Shown piece after piece: positions 26,120 through 37,728 of a stretch of 64,000 bases of DNA. The notes beneath the pieces are model-generated. The model worked only from the letters and a program-made list of their open reading frames with translations. It made no database searches and was not told the origin of the DNA. Location: assembly GCA_025677815.1 (NCBI GenBank), contig JAIXMP010000012.1, positions 744,001-808,000 on the forward strand, read 5' to 3'. This DNA comes from Phascolomyces articulosus (lineage: Eukaryota > Mucoromycota > Mucoromycetes > Mucorales > Lichtheimiaceae). Position 1 is the first letter of the stretch, and each line of letters starts with the position of its first letter. The position numbers were made by a program, and so were the translations under genes.

Positions 26120-27610
26120 ATGCTGGTAAATAAATTGAAGACCTCAGTTTTCTTATTAAGCTCGCTTTTGGCTAGTAAGGCTTTGGGTGCCTGGCAAATG
26201 GGTGGCGATATTTTATGTCATGATCCAAGCATTATTCAAGAAGGTGACCGTTGGTATACGTTTTGTACTGGTGAAGGTAGTACATGTTCCATAGTAATTA
26301 TACTTTTATTTTCTTTACGAATACACATATAATTTTACACTAAGCTTCTTTCTTTCAAATAATAATGTCTGCTACTTTACAATATGAAAAGGTATCCAGG
26401 TATTGACAACTGGAGATGGAGGAGATACTTGGGTTCGTGCACCTCAAATTTTTTTGAATAAGGTTGGATGGTGGTCCAGTGCTGTTCCTGGTCAATCTGG
26501 TATTGATGTATGGGCACCTGATGTCGAAGTTTTCAACAGTATGTTTTTTATTTATTATTATGTAGATGATTCATAATTTTTCTTTGTCCTACCATCAATT
26601 TTCTTTTCCTTTGACATAATATTTCTGGTTTTGTTTGTTTGTTTTTGTTTAGACCGTGTGTATCTCTTTTATTCTATTAGTACATTTGGTTCCCAAGTAT
26701 CAGCCATTGGTTTAGCAACTGCTTCTTCTATTGGTGCAGGTTCTTGGACCGATGAAGGTGCTGTCTTGACTTCAACGACAGGCGATGCTTATAATGCAAT
26801 TGATCCCAACATGGTCATTGATCAATCTGGTAAACCTTGGCTTGCATTTGGTTCGTTCTGGACTGGTCTTAAGATTGTTGCCCTCGATCCTTCAACCATG
26901 CGTCCTACAGGCGATATTTATTCCATTGCTGCTCGTTCCTCTTCTACTGCCATTGAGGTATAGTGTTGTGTTATTATTACTATATATTATAAGTTAATCC
27001 TATAATATATACTAGTACTTTAAATGGGAAAGTAAGCTGTAGTTACTATAACATGTTTTAAATATGGTTGATAATTTATCATAGGCCGCCAGTATCACCT
27101 ATCATGATGGTTATTACTACTTGTTTGCTTCCATTGACAAGTGCTGTTCAGGCTTAAGCAGCACCTACAAAATCGTTATCAGCCGTTCTCAAAATATCAA
27201 TGGGCCTTATGTGGATAAAGATGGTAAAATATAATTACATAATACAGCATTTAATTATCAAACACAGTTAATTGCTATTAACGATCCTATTTCTTTTTTT
27301 CCCATTTATTTATATGATTCGTGTAACTTTTTAGGTAATTCGGCTTTGGAAACTGGTAAGGATGACAATGTCATTAATAATAAACAACATTAGATAGGAA
27401 GATTGTTTTAATTCTGACATATTTTTTTTTGTACGTGTGTTACTAGGTGGATCATTATTTGATGTTGGAAATGAACGATGGATCGGCCCTGGCGGTGAAG
27501 ATGTCTCGAATGGCGTTCTAGCTCGTCATGCATATGATGCTGATGATAATGGTGTGGCAAAACTCCTTGTCAGTCCCTTGAATTGGGCAAATGGATGGCC
27601 AACTTATTAG
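26120..27610 (+). CDS. Secreted GH43 arabinan endo-1,5-alpha-L-arabinosidase
   Basis: Six exons (26120-26276, 26392-26538, 26653-26957, 27085-27223, 27335-27355, 27447-27610), phases consistent, 310 residues. Exon 5 is only 21 nt. The first 24 residues are a signal peptide (basic start, hydrophobic core, ALGAW). The GH43 five-bladed propeller shows the three catalytic acids: Asp in ILCHDPSII (general base), Asp in YNAIDPNMV (pKa modulator) and Glu in SSTAIEAASITYHDGYYYLF (general acid). Length and layout match single-domain endo-arabinanases, which cut alpha-1,5-arabinan side chains of pectin. No carbohydrate-binding module is attached. The gene stands alone, flanked by an F-box and MFS genes, with no other plant-cell-wall enzyme in the window. 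Confidence 0.9.
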
Positions 27611-28106
27611 ATTATATTATTTGATACAACACTGTTTGTATGATGTAAAACTAAAACAAGATCTTATTTATACATCCCTTTATTTTTTTCTATTGCAGTA
27701 GTGCTGTAGTAGTAATAGTAGACATGTATCATATTTATTATTATATCATAAAGTTGACTCAAGGAAAATCACCTTGTATCAAATATCTTTCATTTCTTGT
27801 CGAATCAACGTAGTAATTTTTTGTTTCGTGCGAATTATCAGCATACATTCGTCTTAAATATTATACAGATCAGAAGGAACTTAGATATGATAACGATATT
27901 GATAAAATTCTATATGAGACAATCTATCAATCAAGAAGTTATGCTTCCTCGGCTATATGAATTAGCAGTAAGCCGTACAAATGTGGATGACTTGAGAGAA
28001 AAAAAACCTATGCACACTTATTTGTAAATTTCAAATAATAATAATAATAATAGCATATAAACTACCTTTTTTTATTATATTACATTTTTTATACATGCGT
28101 TTTTTA
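27611..28106. other. Intergenic between convergent GH43 and MFS copy 2
   Basis: About 500 bp of AT-rich DNA with an ATA/TAA run at 28037-28052. No gene seen; the 76-codon frame at 27797 is not supported. Confidence 0.5.
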
Positions 28107-30668
28107 TTAGTTATTATCATTTTTCAAACTAATGTTACGGAAACGTAAACTACATAAGAAGGCAAGGGTGGAGACTGTCATCAAGAGTAAAGTAGCGCGT
28201 TGCATGCCGATACTTAAAATATCTGCCACGATCTTTTGAATCTCGGGAGATAATGTATTGACTTTACGAATGGATGTAATAATAAATTCGATCAACTATA
28301 TAGAAGAAAAAGGAGGAATTTAATACTTGTTTATTGTGACATGCTCTGTACTACACCACTCCACACACATTCGTCGTTGCTAAGTAATAAAATGGGGACC
28401 ATGTAGATTTGAATCTTACCTTTTCTGCATCTTCTCCTTCGATTCTTTGCGGTAATAATGTCTTCAATGTAGATTGAATAACAGCTGTAACAAGTGCAGT
28501 GCCTGTTAAATAACCAACACTTCGTACCAACAAACACATGGACATTGCTGTGGCGACCACTATAAGGAAATGGATGAATAGGTGTTATTATAAATCAAGG
28601 CATAAACTTTTCTATGATTTTTTTCTATTCACGTTCTATCCCCCCCCATTTTTTCTGTTTTGTGTTTCTATTTGGATCCACAAACAGGTGAAAAAAAAAT
28701 CAAACTTCATGCTTTACCTTCTTTAGATAATGTACTAGTACATGCAACAATCAGGGGAACAATAAAACATCCATAACTTAATCCTTCCAAAATAATGCCC
28801 ACTGCTCCAATACTATTTGAAATGATATTTCCAGTCCAACAATACAAGATCATAGTGGATAAAACATACAATGCAATATTGACTGTAATAAATCGTGCAA
28901 ACCGTCCCGTGTATTGAAGATAACGTCCAGCAATAAAACATCCCACAGGACACATCATGGCTTCTACCATGATCCATAATCCAGCATCTGATGTATTGTA
29001 ACCAAGTACACCCTAAAAATAGAGTGATCCCTTTTTTTTCAGCCACTCTTTTATCTTTTTTTTTTTTTTTGGATCAAGAAGTTTCTTATGTTTCTTTATC
29101 TCTCTTCTTGTCCTCCTCCCCCCAACAATTATTTAAATCCAAGAAACATAGGAGACTTACCATTAGAAATTGAGGAATCATTGCAAGAGCACCTGATTCT
29201 GCCATACCAAGTAAAAAGACACAAATACAGGAAATGATAAAGTTACGATCCTTGGATGCTGCGGATGACAATAAAGGATGTTTGGCCCATCGATGTTCAT
29301 AGATAAAAAAGGAGATATAAGCAATAGGAGCCACAATCAAGGCAATGATGATCTGTGGACTTAACCAATCAAAGGCGTTTCCTCCCAATAATAAAGTACA
29401 AGTGAAACAAACATTGCCAATGGATACTAATAAAATACCACCAATGTCGACTTTTTCAAGTTTTTCCTTTGTTGTTGTCTTTACTTTGTTGTTATTATTG
29501 TTAGTAGTGGTATGATCCGTACTGTAATTGTTGAGATGGAAAACGTAAACATAAAGAATAAGGATCAAGGGTATAATGTTGATCCTGAAACAATAACGCC
29601 AGCCCAAATAATCATTAATGAATCCACCGATAGGTGCACCAAGTCCAAAACCAAGCTATTATACAAATAAATAAATAATATGATCGTTTCATCAGTGAAT
29701 GAAATGCAATAAATAAAGATAGCTGTTTTTTTCTCTTTTTTCTGACAAAAAAAAAGTCTAAATACATACTGTCTGTACTGTACTAAGGTAGGATAAATAA
29801 GTGCCCACTTTTTCGGTAGAAACCACGTCATGAAGGATGATATTTCCCAACAACGTAAGACCACCGCCACCAATACCGGCGATAAGTCGCGCGATCACAA
29901 TTTGGTTAAAACTTTGTGCATATCCACATCCAGTGGATCCAATCAAGAATAAAATATTAAGGATCAGTAAAACTGGTTTTCGACCAAATGCATTGGACAA
30001 ACCACCCACTATTAAATGATAATATTAATATATGTAACCGGTTAGTTCATTATGAAATTAATAAAAATATGTGCCTATTCTTATATACCTGAAGCCATTG
30101 TAATTAAGGAACAGAGTGTATATGAACTATGGATCCATGTAGATAACTGCGCGCTATCATAATCGAGAGATATAAAATAATGAGTTGGTTTTTTAATTCG
30201 TTATCGAAATTTAATCATTTTTTTTTACTTACCTTTGAAATTCACTACCGATTTGTGTCATTGTTGTATATACAATAGAAATATCTAAACTAGGAAGCGC
30301 AGCACCGATGGATAAACTATATAATGACGCATTTTTATTTAGAATCAAACAAGGAAGACAATAAAAAGATATAAAACTGTTATATTATATCCATCATTCA
30401 TCAGTTACCATATAGTCAATAAAGTTAAACTAAGTGTTCCAATTTTATCTTCTGTTGAAAGGTTTTGTAATGTTGCTGTAGATGATTCACGTCCATCACC
30501 TGTTTGGTAAGAAATACCGGAAGGTCCGTGCTGCTGCTGTTGTTGTTGTTCATCATCATCAGATGAGGATGTATTGTTGTTATGAATCGCATTATAATTT
30601 CTTTGTTGTTCAGAAGAACGACCCAATAATGAATCTCGTGTATCTGAAGATGGATTACTTTTCACCAT
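28107..30668 (-). CDS. MFS transporter, DHA2 (Fnx/Vba-like), copy 2
   Basis: Eight exons (30668-30409, 30316-30233, 30153-30089, 30008-29770, 29655-29161, 29012-28718, 28559-28420, 28295-28107), 588 residues, phases consistent. A polar N-terminal tail with a Gln run precedes about 14 membrane segments. MFS signatures: PSLDISIVYTTM in segment 1, motif A (GGLSNAFGRK), ARLIAGIGGGG, motif-C-like GAPIGGFI. The C-terminal TSIRKVNTLSPEIQKIV is nearly the same as in copy 1. Exons 2-4 are 84, 65 and 239 nt, as in the other two copies. It lies 460 bp downstream of copy 3 in the same direction, so the pair looks like a tandem duplication. Likely proton-coupled export or vacuolar uptake of amino acids or drugs; substrate unknown. 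Confidence 0.87.
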
Positions 30669-31128
30669 CGTTCGAATATATATGACTTATAATTTATCAC
30701 GGAAAGGTGGAAAAAAAAAATAATAAAGAAAAAGTGGGAAAAAAAAAGGAGAAAACCAAAAATTCGGAGGGACCGACAACATTTTTTATCGCCGTTTCCT
30801 GTTTCAAGTAACACCAAGCATGATTGTACCAGCCACAAATATTATTCATCATTATAATACATTGACTGCATAACTATTTGTATCAACATAAATAGTTAGA
30901 CAGAATATTTCATCAATATCCATTATTCTGTCAATAGATGGAAAATGCTGTGTGCTTTTTTTTAACAGTAATAATAATAATACATGAATGAATGAATCGA
31001 ACAAAAAAAAAAAAAAATCAAACAAAAAAGGCAAACGAAAGATAAAACATGTCAACGACAAGTATGATTACTTGATACACTACTAGATCCCTATCATGAG
31101 ATAACTCCGTTGTTGGTACGACGCCACT
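30669..31128. other. Spacer between tandem MFS genes
   Basis: 460 bp of AT-rich DNA that must hold the promoter of copy 2 and the 3' end of copy 3. Poly-A/T runs only; the 69-codon frame at 30852 is not supported. Confidence 0.5.
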
Positions 31129-32234
31129 CTAGGAAGATGATGATGATCCTCCACCTGTTCTTTTTTGATGATTCATGTCTTTCAAATATACAATCGGTAG
31201 AATGGCAATAGCACATGAAAACGCCATAAAAATATAAGCTCTTTGTAAGGACTGTCCAAGAACATCCGCAACCAATTGTTGCAATTGAGGAGAAAGCGTG
31301 TGAACTTGTCGGATGGACGTTCGAATAAAGTGGATTAACTTTATGGCGGAAACAAAAAAAAAAAAATAATAATTAAAAAAGTCAGCCGATAACGTAATCC
31401 ATTTTTACTTAAACAAGTGGAAATTCCCTTTAAAAAAAATAATAGACATCCATCCATCCAAACTCTCGTTTGCTTTAAAATGAACACAACATAGTAGCAT
31501 CATTTTCTTGCATTTTATTGAATTGATCATCATTACTTACATACTCTGCAGAAGGTCCATTGATCTTGGCTTCTAAAAGTGTTTTTAAATTTCCTTGAAT
31601 GATAGAAGAAGATATGGCTGTACCATAAAGGAACCCCATGGATCGGAATAACATCATGACCGACATGGCGGATGCTACATCTAAAATATTATTAATTATA
31701 TTATGATAATATATTTATATTACATTTATAAAGGATCGTCCATCGCCATATAAAAAAAAATATGACAGAATTTATATAAGTATAGGTAGTACATATTGCG
31801 CCATAGTGCGTGTGTATCGTATATTAGTTAGTATCTAGATTTTATAATAGAGAGAGAGGAGTTTACCTGAGGAAGGAACATCGGCTGTCACAGCCACTAA
31901 AAGAGATACCAGTGTTGATCCATAACTAAATCCAAGAATAGGCATACATGCTATCCCCATAATAAAGGGGATCATGGAGACCATCCAACAACTCATGACA
32001 AGGATAGCTCCTGTATAGGATGAAGTCGAGACCAATAACCATTTTTGAAAACGGCCTTGATGGTAACGGATATAATGCCCTGCACAATAACATCCGATAG
32101 GAACTGCTAATGCGTTCATCATGGTCCACATGCCAGATTGAGAGGTCGTAAAACCTAATACTCCCTATACATTATATTGAGCATATGCGATTTACTTATT
32201 TTGAGTATACTATCGTGGAAAAACATACTCCTTT

Positions 32235-32274
<40 letters not shown>

Positions 32275-33857
32275 CATATATATATATATATATATATATT
32301 ACTTACCATAAAAAACTGTGGAATGGTGAAATCCACGGATCCATTACTCATACAAATGAAAAAATAAGCCAAAGAGGAACAAATGACATTTCGATTAACA
32401 ATACATGATCGAGATACAAGTGGATTTGATGCCCAATATGTTTGTTGTAATATGAACAGAAAAAATGAAACAAAGGTGGTAATGATGGCAGTGATAATTA
32501 ATGGATCAGTCCATGTACGTGTGTTTCCACCCAATAATACGGTCGTGGCAAAGGAAAGATTGGCCAATCCAAGTAGGAATGCACCCATAAAATCAATCGA
32601 TTTCAACTTTTTCCATAATAATGTTTTTTGTTGTTGACCCTCTCGCGAAATATCAATCATATTATAATTGGTGAAATGAAAGGTATAGTAATAGCTAATA
32701 CAAATCAATGGAATAATGTTTAGTTTGAACGCGTATCGCCATCCTAATGTATCCGTGATAAATCCACCTAAAGGTGAACCTAATGCAATTCCTAACTGTA
32801 GAATTATAGGAATAATAATTAGACACTTTTTTTTCGAATGAAAGAAAGAGAAATTGAGTTATTAAATAATAATAAAAAACGTACCGTTTGTACACTACTG
32901 ACATATGATTGATATTGACCTCGTTGATGTGATGGGACTAAATCTTGAATCACCACATTGCTCATTAATTGTAATCCACCACCACCAAATCCAGCCAACA
33001 CTCTACTGATAAGAATTTGGTTCATGGAGGTGGCAGCACCACATCCAACAGAACCAATAAAGAATAATGCCACAAGTAATAACATGATATATTTACGACC
33101 AAATACATCGGATAACTTGCCAGCTATGGTATTTTTTTTGTCAATCATTTAATATTATTTATATGTTTGTAGTAATTAATAGATAATAGATTACCTAATG
33201 GTAAAGTGGCAAGACAACTCATTGCATAAGAGGTATGCAACCAAGTAGCCAAATGGGCCCTATTTTTTCGCGTATAAATAAAAACAACATATGCAGTGAT
33301 ATGCATCCTCGTTATATCAGTCATCTTTTCTTTTTTTTTTCTTTCGGGTATTCTGTATATTTATTCTTCTTTGTTCTGTTTTATATGATTTTATTAGTAG
33401 TATATATTACCTATGGAACTCGGTTCCAATTTCGTTCATGATAGTAAATACAATGGAAACATCCAAGGAAGGAAGACATGCACCAACACATAAACTATTA
33501 TACATATTAGAAAGAAAATCAGACCAAATATAAAAAAAATTATTCTCATAAAGGTGAATGGTTCATTTACCATATTGTGATCCAAGTTAAATTCCTATCA
33601 GGATCTACAAAAGTCGTATTTGAAAGCTTTAATGATTTTTTATCATCCGGACGCCTATTTTCTTGATCCTCTTCTTGATACTGAGGAGGAAGTGTTGGAA
33701 AACTTTTTGATGAGGAAGAAGAAGCTCGACTACTTGATGGTAAAGTATGATAAGAAGGTCGCTTCTGTTGTTTTTGTGTAATACTAGGATGATGATGATT
33801 TTCTACAATAGCACAAGCATGATTTAAAAGTGGCTGTTTCTCTTCTTTTGTAGCCAT
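31129..33857 (-). CDS. MFS transporter, DHA2 (Fnx/Vba-like), copy 3
   Basis: Eight exons (33857-33571, 33494-33411, 33259-33195, 33123-32885, 32795-32307, 32164-31867, 31680-31541, 31338-31129), 603 residues, phases consistent. The polar Ser-rich N-terminal tail is followed by LPSLDVSIVFTIMNEIGTEF in segment 1, motif A (GKLSDVFGRK), SRVLAGFGGGG and GSPLGGFI (motif C-like). The C-terminal segment RTSIRQVHTLSPQLQQLV matches the paralogs; the protein ends in Gly and Ser repeats. The intron between exons 5 and 6 is largely TA and TC microsatellite (32237-32299). Head-to-tail neighbour of copy 2. Same family inference: proton antiporter for amino acids or drugs, substrate unknown. Confidence 0.87.
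32237..32299. repeat. (TC)n-(TA)n microsatellite inside MFS copy 3 intron
   Basis: A TC run (32237-32271) adjoins a TA run (to 32299) inside intron 5 of MFS copy 3, starting a few bases from the splice donor at 32306. It makes up nearly half of the 142-nt intron. Confidence 0.9.
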
Positions 33858-36339
33858 GTATAAGAATAGCTTATTAAGCCACTTTTTTTTTTAAATTAAA
33901 AAGAAGAAGATTGAGGTGAGAAGAAAAAAAACAGTAGTAAGAAGGTAAAGTTATTCATCGATTGTAAAATATAATAAACATTCATTAATTCTTTCTTTTT
34001 TTTTTTTGTTGCTGATCCAAACAAATATGCAATATGTATAATAATGGGTTGACTTTTATTTTTCCTGTCATTCGGTTATTACTTTAAGGTTTTAAGCTCG
34101 ATGTGATTAAAATTCGAGGTTATTCCTCGATCATTCTAATGTTTAGATGTGTTGTTGTTCAGTATCCTGTATAAACAACGTTGCAACGAGAGAAAAAAAA
34201 GAGCCCTGTATTTGAAACATCATCTAGCAATCCCCAAATTAAAATGATTTACCGATAGATCATCCACTATCAATATCATCATCATCTGCATAAAAATACA
34301 TATACTCACAAAAAAAACAGAAAAAAACTCCTTCAATTTTTTTTCCCAATAAACGCAACAAGCAGCTTAATTTTTAACTCATTTCATTTATCGGGGAAAA
34401 CGCAACTACGACAATTGATTTTTGGTATGTATTGAAAAATAGAATTACTACTTATTGTTCTATAGAATAAATAAAAAGAGATGATGTTATTGAATAAAAA
34501 GATGGACCAATTTAAAATTTGGCTCAGAGTCCTGTGGTCTTTTGAAAATGTTTAGATTATAATAAACAAAATGCACATGTTACGTAATAGAACATGGCTA
34601 TCAATTATAATCATTTCTTGATTGAAAAATATGTATAGTTGAATCTTATGTCATCTAGAAAATATGTCATTTCAATTCCTAGGTTAATTACTACTTTGAG
34701 AAAAAGAGAGGATTTATCTATTGTCGGAGGATGAATCCTTATGTAAGTAAATAGATTTTCTTATATTGGATAATCATGGGAATTTCCAAAGGTATTTTAC
34801 AAAAGTTGATAGAGTATTACAATGATGGTAAGACTACCGCGGCATAGTGTACTTTTTTATCGGCTATATACCTTATAAGGTTAAACAATGGGTTACAATA
34901 ACCAACTGACTTTGTGTAATATATTTACTTTGGCTTAATTACCAGACATATCAATATATATAGAGAGGAGGTATTGAAATGATTGATAAATTTAAGATTG
35001 GGTGATGATGGATGGTACTATCACTTTTTCAGCAATCCCATCTACCATTTATGTGTTCCTGCAGATGTGTTGACATCGAGATACCTCTATAATACACAAC
35101 TCACACACACGCGTTTCCCCTTGTTACTCTTCATCATCATTTTTTATCATGGCATGATTTTTTTTATTGAATAGGAGAGGTAATAAAAAAAAACCCGATC
35201 ATATGGAGTACAGTCTATTTTCATTTCCCTCATGGCTGATAATGGGGTCCTCATGGTCCATGTCTATGGCTAATCAAATAGAGGTATTATAAAATGAACC
35301 CTAATAAATTTTGTCTATCATCAAGATAAAGAAGGAATAGGAGAAGAAGACGAATCCTAATAAATATCAACAAGACAGCAAACGAGAGAGAGAGAGAGAG
35401 AGAGAGAGAGGAGTAAGAAAGAGGAGCAGGAAAAAGGGTCGCCGCCTTGGTTTTTTTCTTTCACCATTCCTCCTTTAAAAATCATCACAACAAAAAGGGA
35501 AAAACACATAAGCAAAATGTTATTGTTTACCAGTCCAACATCAATTATGTTTTCTTTTTTGACTAGACATGTCCGAGAAAATCAACAAAAATACTTCTTG
35601 GATCCATCTTAATGTGAATTGATATATTATTCTTGATATTTGTACAAACAATAATAATGCCATATGATGATGATGATGAGAATAATAATAAATCTTGAAA
35701 ATTTTTCATGTATTTATTACGTAATAAGTATTTTTGATTCGAGGATTTTATTTGTTAAAGTAGTAGGCTATTATTATTTCCAGCCACAACACACGTTTCC
35801 ACTTTACAGAAAAACAATACTATTATAAACAACGAGTTGCGTGTACTGTTAATGATGAAAGTCTAGTGTATTCGGTAAGTTTACATTTTTTAACTCCTTA
35901 AACAAAAAAAAAAAATAGGCCAACTTTACCCGGATCTTAAATATGGTTTTGGTAATCATTTTATTTGATCTGAAAATTATTATATTGCATTGATGATGAA
36001 TAATAAATACATTAGTCCCTTTCCCTTTCTTTTTTCACCCCCTTTCCTTTGAGTAGTTATCGTACTTTTGAACTCTACGTTCTTCTATGATATATATATC
36101 ATGCTTATATATATGTATATACAGAGAAAGAAAGAAAAAAAAAACTCCTTTTCTTATTAAACTTTACGGCAACACAAAAAAAAGGGAAGTAACGTGATTT
36201 GTTTGTAAAATAAAAATAGTTATTTTTGATTAGAATCAAGTTAGTCATTGATAAAGAAAATGACTCGGTGACAATCATCGGCGTAATATCAGCCGTTTAT
36301 ATAAATATAAAATAGAAGAAAAAATATATATTTTTTTGC
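33858..36339. other. Long intergenic region upstream of MFS copy 3
   Basis: About 2.5 kb of AT-rich DNA with no recognisable gene. It includes the promoter of MFS copy 3 and a GA microsatellite at 35384-35411. The 63-codon frame at 34983 starts with TTG and has no supporting feature. Confidence 0.5.
35384..35411. repeat. (GA)n microsatellite
   Basis: About 14 GA units in intergenic DNA. Confidence 0.9.
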
Positions 36340-36963
36340 TTATGGAATCGGGTAGATCCATTGGTTTACAAATGTTGTTCGTAATTCTATGGCATATTTT
36401 GCACTACGCACACAATGAAAAGCCTAAAATAAGAATGTGAACACATGTCGTACAAATTATTAAAAATCGCACACCACGAAAACTAAAAAAAAAGTGTCAC
36501 ATTCTTTTGACTTTTGATTTATAATTTATTAAGAATATCCATGAATGTATCTATTTTAATATGAAATGGATGAATAATAAAAAATCCCATATTATTATTA
36601 ATTATTATTAAGTTAGAAGAAGAGTATAGAATAAAAGTCATTATCAAAGAAAGGAAGAATACCCACATTATTTTCATATGATACCCCGACTCTCTAAAGA
36701 TAATCAAATACGATTTAAACATTACGTAATCGGCATATTCTACCCCGTTCCAAACTTATGTAAAAAAAATAAGAAACAAGACAGTTCCGAAGATTTGGAT
36801 GTGTTGTTTTATTAGTTGTATATTATAATAATGTAGGTTTATGTATTAGTATAGCTTGTTATTAAGTAAGCATCGGGCCAATCGTTTGTTAAGGTATATT
36901 GATATGTTGTTTATATATATATATATATAAGGAGTAATAACCGCTCATCATCATCAATATCAT
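36340..36963 (-). CDS. Candidate 53-residue protein encoded by four tiny exons
   Basis: Proposed exons 36963-36942 (22 nt), 36754-36726 (29 nt), 36693-36667 (27 nt) and 36423-36340 (84 nt). Each is flanked by GT and AG, phases agree, and the joined frame runs from ATG to TAA. The last three exons are clearly richer in GC than the AT-rich DNA around them. Parts of the product are WNGVEYADYRVGVSYENN and AFHCVRSAKYAIELRTTF. I do not recognise the family; there is no signal peptide or membrane segment. Weak points are the first donor (GTTATT), the short third donor context (GTGGGT) and a 33-nt intron between exons 2 and 3 (36725-36694), which is unusually short. Another first exon is possible. 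Confidence 0.33.
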
Positions 36964-37728
36964 TGTAATCTATTCATATATATATATATTCATATCTCTT
37001 ATTCTTTTTTGGATGACTTTATATGACAACTTTCCTCAACCCCCCAACTCTCCTCTCACTCTCTCCCCTTCTTCTTTTACATTATCAAGTATTGTTATTA
37101 TAAAAGAATGATATTCAATTTTAAGATATATAAAAATGATGATGACGAAGAAGAAGTAGAAGATGTGTAGTGTGAGAAGTAAAATAGATAAAATAATTTA
37201 GAACCAAAAAGAAATGATGGATAAAATATATAATAATAAAAGTCGTGTGTGTGAATGAATTATAACCTATCATCAAGAACTAATTGCTGAATTCACTCCT
37301 TCAACCTCGGTACGCTTTCCAAAGCTGGCAACACGAACGATAATTGACTGACTCAGCGTAACTTGCTGGACCCTTTCATGAAACGTATATTTTTATTATT
37401 ATTTTTCTCTTCTTCTTCTTCTTCTTCTCTTTTCCTCTCTTTTACCTCTTTGTCAAAAAGACTCTTACCGTTATTATAAACATACACCTTTATAAAAGCA
37501 ATTGTTATAAAATATAACACATACACTCTTTCTCATTCCTTTGTACGCACACACATACACAAGAAAAAGGATACCCTATTTCTAACTTTTTTTTTTGAAT
37601 TAACTACTTTTGTGAATTTATAAACTTTATTATAATAACACCATTACAACATACAACCTTACTTTATATAAACTTTGTCACCTTTTTTTTTATTACCTTA
37701 TATTTGAAAACTCATTCACAAAAAAATA
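36964..37728. other. bZIP promoter/leader region with a GC-richer island
   Basis: The region holds CT-rich leader sequence before the bZIP ATG. A less AT-rich island at 37273-37395 is open on both strands. On the minus strand, 37483-37469 plus 37365-37273 would splice (donor GTAAGAG, acceptor CAG) into 35 codons containing IIVRVASFGKRTEVEGVNS. Too short to call as a gene. Confidence 0.35.

Noticed and set aside
26120..33857. A secondary-metabolite or sugar-use cluster from GH43 plus MFS genes
   Set aside because: The MFS proteins are Fnx/Vba-like and have a third copy elsewhere; no biosynthetic enzyme or sugar carrier is next to them.
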